Shown piece after piece: positions 37,058 to 44,375 of a stretch of 64,000 nt of DNA. The position numbers and the translations under genes were made by a program. This DNA is from Streptomyces sp. CB01373 (GTDB lineage: Bacteria > Actinomycetota > Actinomycetes > Streptomycetales > Streptomycetaceae). The stretch spans positions 124,001-188,000 of the forward strand of contig NZ_NNBK01000007.1 of the NCBI RefSeq assembly GCF_002803075.1, written 5' to 3'. Under the pieces are notes generated by a model, which worked only from the letters and a program-made list of their open reading frames with translations, made no database searches and had not been told where the DNA came from. Position 1 is the first letter of the stretch. Each line of letters opens with the position of its first letter.

Positions 37058-38638
37058 ATGCACACGTGGAAGAACCACCGCCCCTTACGCGCGGGGTTCC
37101 ACTGGCAGCCCACCTGGAGTCTGTCTCCGTACAGCGTCCACGCCCCGAGCCCGTACTCGGCGAGCTCGGTGGAGACGGAAGCGGGGTTCACCGATCACGC
37201 CGATCCGGGATTCGAAGAGACCGTCGCACGGCTGGGCCGTGACGGCCGCCGGCCTGTGGAACACCTGGACATCCTTCTCAGCCCTGACCGCCTTCACCGG
37301 CCGTCCCCCTTGACGTTCAGCCTGCCCACGGGGGAACTCCTGGCGAGCGCTCAACCCGACTGGCGGGCACCCCAACTGCACGGCTGCGCTCTGCACACCG
37401 GCGAACTCTCCGTCGGAGAAACCTCCGAGGGCCGCCGCATCACGTGGACGCCGGCCACCCTCCTCCTCATCGAGGACATCCCCCGTACGTCGCTCGATTC
37501 GCTGCCCGCGGACTCCTTCAGCGTCGTCCGCTCCGGCGACAGCGACCCTGCGGACGCGCTGCGCCGGCAGGCGTTCGCCCTCCTCGGCACCCGGTATCAC
37601 AGTGACATTCCCCCCGCACCCGATGACGCCTTTCCCCCCGAACCGGGATGGGAGAACTCCCAGGGATTCGAGCATCTGGCGACCGAGTACCCGGGACTCT
37701 CCAGCGCCGCTGAGGTCTTCATGGACGAACAGCGGTCAACCCTGATCGTTCGTCGTTTCGGATACGACGGCCGGGGCACCGAGTACGCCCTCTCCCTCAC
37801 CCGCGAGCGCGCCGACCTGGCCGACCGCATGGTTGAGGAGTACGGGCACTCCCTCACCGCCTACGCGAGCGTCGGCGCCGGTCAGGACGCCGCGCGGTCC
37901 CTTCTGTCCACCCCCTGGACTCCGGCGGCCCTGCGGCGACTGCTCCCTGTCCTGCATGTCGAGGACGCCGACGACGCCGCTCACCTGACCGTGCGCTCCG
38001 CCGAGGAGTGGCTCCGGGACGGCTGGGATCTGCGGACGCCGAACAACGCGCATGTGTTGCTCCAGAACGCCGATCCTCGTCAGAGCTGGCGGGCTTCGGA
38101 GGCGGCGGCGCTCGCCGCGGCGGGAATCTCGGCCGACCGGGCCCGTGAGCTGCGGTCGGCGGGCTGCCGCTCGGTGGAGACGGCTGTCGCCGCTCATGCG
38201 TGTCGCCCGACCGCCGCGGCAAGGCAGGTACGGGAGTTGGTGGAGTCTTCGCAGACTCCGGTGCCGGATGAGATCAGCACGCAGCTCGCCCAGGCACAGG
38301 AACACCAGGCGCGTGAGGTCGAGACGTGGCGCCGTGATCACCGGCGAAGCTGCGGTCCCGAGGGCTGGGGGGTGTGGGCAAGCCTGACACACCACACCTT
38401 CAGCCTGAGAGACGGCTCCGTACGCTCGCTCTGGGACGTCACGAACGGATGGTGGGCCATCAGCGACGAAGGCGAGGAAGGGCAGAGCTGCTGCCTCTTC
38501 ACCGACGAACACGAGGCAAGGGATTCCTGGCGGTCGACGCTCTCGGCTCTTCAGGAGTACGAGCAGGAGCTGCTCCAGGAGCACCTCGGGATGCAACGGC
38601 TCGGACCATCCGACGTGAGCGGCAACGAAGTCAGCTAG
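37058..38638 (+). CDS. Large protein of unknown function
   Basis: I do not recognise this 526-residue protein. AAGGA lies before ATG 37058; longer starts back to 36905 are possible. It is soluble, with no signal peptide or membrane helix. Features: an aromatic N-terminus (MHTWKNHRPLRAGFHWQPTW), a mixed alpha/beta middle with many acidic residues, a short helix-hairpin-helix-like stretch (AAGISADRARELRSAGC near 350-370), a helical linker and a C-terminal beta-rich part full of Trp and Asp (SLWDVTNGWWAISDEGEEG). It stands alone between two gene relics, which suggests accessory DNA. Confidence 0.7.
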   Translation: MHTWKNHRPLRAGFHWQPTWSLSPYSVHAPSPYSASSVETEAGFTDHADPGFEETVARLGRDGRRPVEHLDILLSPDRLHRPSPLTFSLPTGELLASAQPDWRAPQLHGCALHTGELSVGETSEGRRITWTPATLLLIEDIPRTSLDSLPADSFSVVRSGDSDPADALRRQAFALLGTRYHSDIPPAPDDAFPPEPGWENSQGFEHLATEYPGLSSAAEVFMDEQRSTLIVRRFGYDGRGTEYALSLTRERADLADRMVEEYGHSLTAYASVGAGQDAARSLLSTPWTPAALRRLLPVLHVEDADDAAHLTVRSAEEWLRDGWDLRTPNNAHVLLQNADPRQSWRASEAAALAAAGISADRARELRSAGCRSVETAVAAHACRPTAAARQVRELVESSQTPVPDEISTQLAQAQEHQAREVETWRRDHRRSCGPEGWGVWASLTHHTFSLRDGSVRSLWDVTNGWWAISDEGEEGQSCCLFTDEHEARDSWRSTLSALQEYEQELLQEHLGMQRLGPSDVSGNEVS

Positions 38639-38681
38639 GCATGCCGGTGGAGCCTTGTGCTTCGGGCCCCGCTGCGGGGCC

Positions 38682-39140
38682 TTACCGGTCGGTCACGAGG
38701 TTCGGTGAAACACACGGCGTCCCGGCCCTTGTCGGGCACGCTGGTAGCGGAGATGGATGGGCGCGCTCATACTGCTCGTGCCAAGCACTCATCGTGAAGA
38801 TCAGTGCGATGGCCGCTATGAGCAGTTGAACCGCTCCTGCGAACGGATGCGCCAAATACAGGAAGACCACGGCGATCACGAGCACGCCCAGGGTGAACCC
38901 GCCGAACCAGAGGACCGGTACCCAGTCCATCGTAGGTGTCCCGGTTTGTTCGTCTGCACGGCCCCATCCACGAATGGCCAACGTCAGCCCCAGCAGGATG
39001 GCGACCGGGATCTCGATGAGCAGCACGATCAGACTTATGCAGCCACCCTCGAACCCGTCGCCTCGCGAATCTGCAGGCTTGCCAGGCCGGCAACCGGTCT
39101 CCGGCAAGGGCGGTACACGCGAACTCGGCTCGAAGCGCAT
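38682..39140 (-). CDS. Small membrane protein, unknown
   Basis: From ATG 39140 the 152-residue protein has three hydrophobic segments (LIVLLIEIPVAILLGLTLAI, VPVLWFGGFTLGVLVIAVVF, AGAVQLLIAAIALIFTM), flanked by polar ends. Codon position GC bias supports coding, but the ribosome binding site is poor and the start is uncertain. No family is recognised. It is beside the transposase remnant at 39211-39460. Confidence 0.5.
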   Translation of the reverse strand: MRFEPSSRVPPLPETGCRPGKPADSRGDGFEGGCISLIVLLIEIPVAILLGLTLAIRGWGRADEQTGTPTMDWVPVLWFGGFTLGVLVIAVVFLYLAHPFAGAVQLLIAAIALIFTMSAWHEQYERAHPSPLPACPTRAGTPCVSPNLVTDR

Positions 39141-39210
39141 GGCTACATGCTCGTACGTCACGCTGTGCGCTGCCCTGCGGTTCGCCAGGCCGAGACCAAG
39201 TCGTGTCTGA

Positions 39211-39460
39211 GCGGGACAAGTACGAAGGACCCGCCCGAGACTTCGCTCTCCCGAGGCGGCGGGCCAGTGGACCTGGCTGATCGTCGCGGCCCACACTCAG
39301 CTCCGTCTCGCCCGGCCGCTGGTCGCGGACATCCGCCACCCCTGGGGGTGAGCCGGCCGGGCTCGGCCGGCTCACCCCCGCACGGGTCCGCCGGGGGTTC
39401 AGGAACCTCCGCCCGTACTTGCCCTGTCCGGCAGAACAAACTCAGGCCGAGCGGAGTTGA
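39211..39460 (+). pseudogene. C-terminal remnant of a DDE-type transposase
   Basis: In one frame the sequence reads RTRPRLRSPEAAGQWTWLIV, then AAHTQLRLARPLVADIRHPW and a stop. In another it resumes as LTPARVRRGFRNLRPYLPCP to TGA 39458. These are the last two conserved blocks of a transposase family common in Streptomyces (WTWLxxAAHTQLRLARPL, TPARVRRGFRxL). A frameshift separates them at a long hairpin. The end overlaps the 3' end of the isochorismatase-like gene on the other strand. Confidence 0.75.
39344..39379. repeat. Perfect 16-base inverted repeat
   Basis: GGGGGTGAGCCGGCCG (39344-39359) and CGGCCGGCTCACCCCC (39364-39379) pair perfectly around GGCT. It sits exactly where the transposase frame breaks. 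It could act as a terminator for either strand, being 63 bases beyond the stop of the isochorismatase-like gene on the minus strand. Confidence 0.85.
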
Positions 39461-40149
39461 CCGATGGTCTGCTCGGTCGACCACACGGCGCTGGCCAGGT
39501 AGCGGAAGTTGATGAGCGCGGCCAGATATCCGTCACCCTCGGGCAGCCGGGGTCCGGCGGTGGCGTCGCGGACGACGACGACCTCGAATCCCTGCTCGAG
39601 CAGCTCCCGGAGGTGCCCTTCGGTGCACAGGTTGGCCGCCATCCCGGCGAGGATCACCTGCGAGATGCCGCGCTTGCGCAGTTGGAGGACGAGGTCGTTC
39701 GACTCCGGCCCCACGATCTTGTGCGGGGAAGCGATGACGGTCTTTCCGTCCAGGATGTACTCCTTGTACTCCGGCAGGAAGTCCGCGCCGGAGTCGGTGA
39801 AGCCGTCGAGGGTGAGCGGACCGGTACGGCTGAACATGCCGACGCCGTGCATGAACTGCTCGATCGGATCGTTGAACTGCCACTGCTCGTCGGTGGGATA
39901 GAAGTAGTGCGGCGACACGGCGACCGTGATGCCCGCCTCCTTCGCGGAGGTGAGAAGCCGGCCGATGTGGCCGACGGTGCCGTTCTCGGTGATGCTGTCG
40001 CCGAAGACGGACCAGGTAGCGCCCTTCGGGCTCAGGAAGTCGACCTGCGGGTCGGTGATGACCAGCGCCGCACGCGTGGGGTCAAGTGTGAACCCGCTTC
40101 CGGGAAGTGCGGGGTCGGCAGGCTCGGCGTAGATGCTGCTGTCGGACAT
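39442..40149 (-). CDS. Isochorismatase-family cysteine hydrolase
   Basis: The 235-residue protein has the catalytic triad of the family: Asp in VITDPQVDF (near 34), Lys in ASPHKIVGPES (near 142) and Cys in GMAANLCTEGHLRELLE (near 177). It also has the cis-peptide region before the Cys. Members hydrolyse isochorismate, nicotinamide or related amides; the N-terminal extension and the YFYPTDEQW loop do not identify the substrate. It is downstream of a TetR gene with an inverted repeat in the 108-base spacer, so control by that regulator is likely. Confidence 0.9.
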   Translation of the reverse strand: MSDSSIYAEPADPALPGSGFTLDPTRAALVITDPQVDFLSPKGATWSVFGDSITENGTVGHIGRLLTSAKEAGITVAVSPHYFYPTDEQWQFNDPIEQFMHGVGMFSRTGPLTLDGFTDSGADFLPEYKEYILDGKTVIASPHKIVGPESNDLVLQLRKRGISQVILAGMAANLCTEGHLRELLEQGFEVVVVRDATAGPRLPEGDGYLAALINFRYLASAVWSTEQTIGQLRSA

Positions 40150-40181
40150 GAGAGGGAGTGCTCCTCACGAGGGGGGTAGCT

Positions 40182-40210
40182 GACGACTCGATAATAAGTG
40201 ACCAGTCGTC
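40182..40210. promoter_or_regulatory. Inverted repeat in the promoter of the isochorismatase-like gene
   Basis: GACGACT (40182-40188) faces AGTCGTC (40204-40210) with a 15-base, AT-rich spacer (TCGATAATAAGTGACC region). The patch is far richer in A and T than its surroundings and contains TTATTAT on the minus strand, a plausible -10. It is the likely binding site of the adjacent TetR protein. Confidence 0.5.
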
Positions 40211-40257
40211 TTTTTATAAAGTCAGAGCACCGCCATCTCCGGCCCACCAGCCGTCCG

Positions 40258-40869
40258 TTACTTCACCGAAGGAGCCGGCACCCCGAGGAGACGCGGCAAG
40301 GCCACAGTCGCGAACCTGTCGTACGCGTCGCGTCGCTGCCCGATGCGCCCTTGCATGACGGCCCCCTCCCACGCCTCGACGATAACGAAGGCGAGTTCCT
40401 CCGGGGACGCGTCACCGGGGAGGTCGCCATCGGCCTGGGCCTCGCGGAGGCACGCGGCGATCAAGCCGGTCCACCGGTCCATGATGTGGTCCAGCTTCTC
40501 CCTGACCTCCGCACTGTGGTCGGCCAGTTCGAGAGACATGTTGCCGACGAGGCAGCCCAGCGCGAAGTCGCGCTGGGCGTTGTGGTCCGTCATGGCCAGG
40601 AAGAACGCGGTGACACGGTCGACCGGAGGCCGGGACGCGTCTCGCAGATGGAAGCCGAAGTCCCGGTCGATGGACGCCCAGTAGTGCTCGAGCACCGCGA
40701 CCGCGAAGTCTTCCTTGCTGGCGAAGTAGCTGTAGAACGACCCCTTCGGAACACCGGCGCTGTCGGTGATCTCCTTGATGCCGCACCCGTTGAAGCCGTT
40801 CGTGTGGATGAGCTCGAGCCCCGCGGCAAGGAGGCGTTCACGGACGTGCGGATTGGCTGGTCGCGGCAT
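40258..40869 (-). CDS. TetR/AcrR family regulator
   Basis: The 203-residue protein has a clear HTH (GCGIKEITDSAGVPKGSFYSYFASKEDF, two joined pieces, residues 28-55) and a C-domain with the conserved GCLVGNMSLELAD segment found in TetR proteins of the AcuR/YxaF type. It is transcribed towards the isochorismatase-like gene. The ATG directly follows GAAGG, too close for normal use, so it may be leaderless or start differently. Confidence 0.9.
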   Translation of the reverse strand: MPRPANPHVRERLLAAGLELIHTNGFNGCGIKEITDSAGVPKGSFYSYFASKEDFAVAVLEHYWASIDRDFGFHLRDASRPPVDRVTAFFLAMTDHNAQRDFALGCLVGNMSLELADHSAEVREKLDHIMDRWTGLIAACLREAQADGDLPGDASPEELAFVIVEAWEGAVMQGRIGQRRDAYDRFATVALPRLLGVPAPSVK

Positions 40870-40890
40870 CCTTCGACAATAACCGAACGG

Positions 40891-41262
40891 TCAGCTGTCG
40901 CAGCCTGTCGCACTCGGCCGCCCTTCGGGCAGATGCTCCTCGGCCCACTTCCCGAGCTCCAGCAGGGCGGGCTCCAGCGCGGCCCCGGATTCCGTCAGCC
41001 GGTACGAGACGCGCAGCGGCGGCCCCTCTTCGACCTCACGCACCACGAGTCCCGCGGCGCCGAGCTCGGACAGCCGGTCGGAGAGCATGCGCTCGCTGAT
41101 ACCGGGGACGGCCCGCCGCAGGTCGGCGAAATGCGCGGGCTGCTCGACCAGGACGGCCACGATCGGGCCGGTCCAGCGCTTCCCGAGCAACTGGAAGACA
41201 CGGGTGATGCCTGCACCCACCCGCTTGCACGCACCCGCGTCATGGCTCCGCTCGACCGTCAT
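40891..41262 (-). CDS. HxlR family transcriptional regulator
   Basis: The 123-residue winged-helix protein begins at ATG 41262 (a further in-frame start is at 41292). It carries a conserved N-terminal Cys (GACKRVGAG, near residue 11) as in redox-sensing HxlR/YodB proteins, the family block FQLLGKRWTGPIV and the recognition helix GISERMLSDRLSELGAAGLV. It is divergent from the azoreductase gene, the same arrangement as YodB-AzoR in Bacillus, where quinones and diamide release repression. Control of azoR is inferred. Confidence 0.9.
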   Translation of the reverse strand: MTVERSHDAGACKRVGAGITRVFQLLGKRWTGPIVAVLVEQPAHFADLRRAVPGISERMLSDRLSELGAAGLVVREVEEGPPLRVSYRLTESGAALEPALLELGKWAEEHLPEGRPSATGCDS

Positions 41263-41300
41263 ACCCCCAGGATACTGGGCCGTCGCAAGCAAGTGAAAAA

Positions 41301-41335
41301 AAGTAAGTCCCTATGCTATTTATAGTCGCGTACTT
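41301..41335. promoter_or_regulatory. Divergent promoter region of hxlR-type and azoR genes
   Basis: AAGTA (41301-41305) and TACTT (41331-41335) flank an AT-rich centre that includes TATAGT (41321-41326), a possible -10 for azoR. HxlR proteins of the YodB type bind dyads of this TACT/AGTA kind. The arms are short, so this is tentative. Confidence 0.4.
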
Positions 41336-41393
41336 GGCAGGTTGAGCGGCTGTCGACCCGGCTGCCCGCCACTGCCGCTGATTGGAGTCCCTC

Positions 41394-42044
41394 GTGGCCA
41401 CACTGCTGCACATCGATTCGTCCGTGTTCCCCGCGCCCGCCTCCGCCTCCCGTGCGGTGACGAGCGCCTTCCGCGAGGCCTGGCAGGAGCAGCACCCGGA
41501 GGGCACGGTGATCTACCGCGACCTCTCCACCGGCTCTGTGCCGCACATCACGGCCGACGCCCACAGCGCCGGGTTCGTCGACCCCGCCGCTCACACCCCC
41601 GAGCAGGCCGCCGCCTTCGCCGAGCGTCTGCGGCTGATCGAGGAGTTGGAGCACGCGGACGCGGTACTGATCGGCGCGCCGATGTACAACTACGCGATCC
41701 CCTCGACCCTCAAGGCCTGGCTGGACAACGTCATCCTCTTCGGCCGCACCGCGGGCGAGAGCCCCTCCGCCCAGGGCACGCCGGTCACCATCGTGGCCAG
41801 CCGCGGCGGTTCCTACGCTCCGGGTACGCCGAAGGAGTCGTACGAGTACGTACAGAACTACCTGACGGCAGTCCTCTCCGACATGCTCGGGCTCGACCTG
41901 GAGTTCATCGTGCCGGAGCTCACGATGGCCCCGCACAACCCGGCCATGGCCGAACTGGTCCCGCTGTTCGAGTCGTCCCGCGAGCGCGCGCTGCAGGACG
42001 CGGCCACCAGGGCGAAGAGCCTCGCCGAACGCTTCGCCGCATGA
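41394..42044 (+). CDS. azoR: FMN-dependent NADH-azoreductase
   Basis: The 216-residue flavodoxin-fold protein has the AzoR opening LLHIDSSVFPAPASASRAVT (FMN phosphate loop), GAPMYNYAIPSTLKAWLDNV (isoalloxazine site, near 95) and VASRGGSYAPGTP (near 140). It reduces quinones and azo compounds by two electrons using NADH. GTG 41394 is chosen because GGAG lies seven bases upstream and would otherwise be inside the gene. Divergent from an HxlR regulator. Confidence 0.95.
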   Translation: MATLLHIDSSVFPAPASASRAVTSAFREAWQEQHPEGTVIYRDLSTGSVPHITADAHSAGFVDPAAHTPEQAAAFAERLRLIEELEHADAVLIGAPMYNYAIPSTLKAWLDNVILFGRTAGESPSAQGTPVTIVASRGGSYAPGTPKESYEYVQNYLTAVLSDMLGLDLEFIVPELTMAPHNPAMAELVPLFESSRERALQDAATRAKSLAERFAA

Positions 42045-42196
42045 CAGCGGTCCGACCCGGGAGTTCGGCCAACCCCGGCTGACGGGCGGGCCGGGCCGCC
42101 TGACGGCACCCGGCCTTCCTCACGAGCTCTTCAGCAGCACGAGGCGGCAGGGGAAGGGATGCCCAGGGGGAAGGGATGCCCCTCCCCCGCACTCCC

Positions 42197-43285
42197 TCAA
42201 CCGCTGACACCCGGCGCCTCGTTGCCGTCGCCGGGCATCGAGATCGCATGTGCGTCCATGAGCTTGTCCACGGCCGCCGCGACCACCTCCGGGCTGGAGA
42301 CCATCGTCAGGTGCCGGGCGTCCGGGATGAGCGTCGGAGGGGGTGCGCCGATGCGTCGGGCGGTCTGGTACGGCGTCTGCCGGGTGAACACGTCGTCCTG
42401 TGCCCCGAACACCACCGACTTGGGCAGGTCGAGCCCGGCCAGCCGCGCCACCCGGCCGGCGGGCAGACCCGGCACACCTTCGGCCAGCATGCTCCACAGA
42501 GCGCCCTCCGCACCCGGCACCTGGAGCGGGCGTCGCCATTGATCCAGACCGACGGCGTCCAGCGGCGGGCAGGCAGGCCCGCACTGCGCGTCGTACAGGC
42601 CGCGGATCACGGCGTCGATGCCGAGCCCGAGGCGCAGCAGGCTGGTCCGGTAGGGGTCGATCAGCACGTACCTGAAGGCCCGCGGCGGACCGGCGCCCGT
42701 GTCGAGGGCGTCGCCGTCGAGCAGCATCACGCCCCCCGTCCGGCCAGGGGCGCGCAGCGCGGCCTCGGCGACCACGGCGGCTCCGCTGGAGTGCCCTACC
42801 AGCAGCGGCCGTTCGCCGGGGCCGCCGAGGCGCATGGCGTCAAGGAATCCCAGCAACTGCCGGGTGAAATGGTCGACGGTGTACGGGCCGCGGCGTTCGC
42901 TGTACCCGTCGCCGCTCAGGTCGAGCGCGTACACCCGGTGGTTGCGGGCGAGCAACGGGGCCAGGCGCGACCAGGTGTCCACGGATTCGAAGGCTCCGTG
43001 CACCAGGACGACCGGTGAGCCCGCCGCGCCCCAGGTCTGGTAGCGCGTCCGGACGTCGGCGGCCTGCACGTACCTGAGTCCCGTTGGAGGCGCGGCGCGC
43101 CCGGCGGTGAAGCCGTTGTAGGCGAACGAGGCCGCTGTGACGGCCATCAGCACGACGGCAGAGCCCAGCGCGACGCGCCGCGACCACCGCCGCAGCCGTG
43201 AACGGCGCGGCCGGGGCGCCTGACCGGCGGGGGGCGCCGGTGAGGTGGCCGGAAGAGCGTCGCCTCTGTGGAGATCAGCTGTCAC
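42197..43285 (-). CDS. Membrane-anchored alpha/beta hydrolase
   Basis: About 362 residues. An N-terminal basic segment (PRPRRSRLRRWSRR) and one hydrophobic helix (VALGSAVVLMAVTAASFAYN) anchor it in the membrane, with the catalytic domain outside. The hydrolase landmarks are the oxyanion HG in VVLVHGAFES, the nucleophile in LVGHSSGAAV, an acidic residue in FGAQDDVF and a His in PDARHLTMV. The substrate is unknown. The start is uncertain: GTG 43285 has no clear ribosome binding site, and in-frame starts at 43339 and 43378 exist, the latter being inside the upstream terminator area. Confidence 0.82.
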   Translation of the reverse strand: MTADLHRGDALPATSPAPPAGQAPRPRRSRLRRWSRRVALGSAVVLMAVTAASFAYNGFTAGRAAPPTGLRYVQAADVRTRYQTWGAAGSPVVLVHGAFESVDTWSRLAPLLARNHRVYALDLSGDGYSERRGPYTVDHFTRQLLGFLDAMRLGGPGERPLLVGHSSGAAVVAEAALRAPGRTGGVMLLDGDALDTGAGPPRAFRYVLIDPYRTSLLRLGLGIDAVIRGLYDAQCGPACPPLDAVGLDQWRRPLQVPGAEGALWSMLAEGVPGLPAGRVARLAGLDLPKSVVFGAQDDVFTRQTPYQTARRIGAPPPTLIPDARHLTMVSSPEVVAAAVDKLMDAHAISMPGDGNEAPGVSG

Positions 43286-43389
43286 ACGCCACAGGATTGC
43301 CCACCGGCAGGACCGTGGTCGTCCTGCGGAAGGAGTCATTGCGGCTACTGCGCCGGTTGTAGGGCGCTCGGTCGCCACGCTGCACGGCT

Positions 43390-43417
43390 GCCCGGCCGGT
43401 CGATACGCCGGCCGGGC
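43390..43417 (-). terminator. Terminator after the DUF3761 gene
   Basis: GCCCGGCCGG (43390-43399) and CCGGCCGGGC (43408-43417) make a perfect ten-base stem with an eight-base loop, 34 bases past the stop of the minus-strand gene. Confidence 0.65.
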
Positions 43418-43450
43418 CGTTCACACGGCCGCCGGGGCGGCCTGCTCGGT

Positions 43451-43948
43451 CTACCGGTAGAAGACGGCCACGCCTCCATGGTGCGAGCAGGCGCCCTGAT
43501 GGTGGGCGGCGTAGGAGTAGGTGCCGTCGTTGCACAGAGCGGTGGCGCCGTTTCCGGCGCTGCTGGACCCGCCCGAGGAACTCGAGCCGCCGCTCCCCGA
43601 CGAGCCGCCGGACGAACCGCCGCTGCTTCCCGAACCTGCCGCGGCTCTTGCGGTGACGGTCACCTTCACCTTGACGGTCTCCGTCGCCGTGGCAGTCGCC
43701 GTCGCAGTCACCGTCGGTGCCGGCGACGGGGCCGCGGTCTCCGTGGCGGTGGCTGTCGCGGTGACGGTGGCCGTCGGAAGCACCTTCGCGGCGACCGGCT
43801 TCGCCGTGTCACTGTCCTGCCCGCCGGCGCCCGCGCCCATCCCGATGAAGAAGGCGAGGCCCATCGCGGGCAGTACGTAGCGTTTGCGCGCCCACTTGGG
43901 GGCGGTCCGGGCAGCCGGGTACGGCGGAATGGTGTACGGATTGGTCAT
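43451..43948 (-). CDS. Membrane-anchored DUF3761 protein
   Basis: The 165-residue protein has a short cytoplasmic N-terminus, one membrane helix (YVLPAMGLAFFIGMGAGAGG), a low-complexity linker of Thr-Ala-Thr-Val repeats and then Ser/Gly runs, and a C-terminal 35-residue domain with the DUF3761 pattern CNDGTYSYAAHHQGACSHHGG. The paired Cys and the His cluster suggest a small disulfide- or metal-stabilised module outside the cell. ATG 43948 follows GGGGGA. The linker is encoded by repetitive DNA, which makes shadow frames on the other strand look open. Confidence 0.85.
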   Translation of the reverse strand: MTNPYTIPPYPAARTAPKWARKRYVLPAMGLAFFIGMGAGAGGQDSDTAKPVAAKVLPTATVTATATATETAAPSPAPTVTATATATATETVKVKVTVTARAAAGSGSSGGSSGGSSGSGGSSSSGGSSSAGNGATALCNDGTYSYAAHHQGACSHHGGVAVFYR

Positions 43949-44246
43949 AGGTCCCCCAGAACGCGTTGGCAGCGCAGGCCGTGGCGTCGGCCGTGTCATG
44001 TGGCGTGCTGCTCGGTGCGGCGGTTGCCCGTTCGTCACGTCGGCTGTGAGCCGCCGGGGCTCCGCCGCCACAACGCAGCGAGGTCAGATCATGCCACAAG
44101 TGCACCACGGAATATGCACACTTCATTCACATACTCCATGTGGCTGCCGCAACGGCTCGCGTCCGGGCCGCCGTTGAGGGACCGAGCACGCCGGAACAAG
44201 CGCCCCTCGGCCTCCCGCCCCCTCCAGTACCAGCGTGCCTGCCGCC

Positions 44247-44375
44247 TCACCCGGTGAAGAGTTGCCTGGCTTTCAGGACGAGTTCGTAGAGGCCGTAGCA
44301 CAGGGGGGCGCCCACCCACAGCCAGGAGAAGAGGATCAGCGCGCGCCGGTCAGGCGTGCTGCTCGTGTCGGCCAT
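44247..44375 (-). CDS. 42-residue membrane protein, MFS transporter small subunit
   Basis: This short gene overlaps the end of the MFS gene by 26 bases in another frame. It encodes MADTSSTPDRRALILFSWLW and then VGAPLCYGLYELVLKARQLF plus TG. One membrane helix with a Trp-rich N-side and a basic C-side is evident. Tiny proteins of this kind follow OFA-type MFS genes in many actinobacteria and are annotated as MFS transporter small subunits. Its function is not established; a stabilising or gating role is the usual guess. GGAGG (44383-44379, minus strand) lies just before the ATG. Confidence 0.8.
   Translation of the reverse strand: MADTSSTPDRRALILFSWLWVGAPLCYGLYELVLKARQLFTG

Noticed and set aside
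43521-43880. Plus-strand frame with long Val-Ala repeats
   Set aside because: It is the complement of the Thr-Ala-rich linker of the DUF3761 protein.
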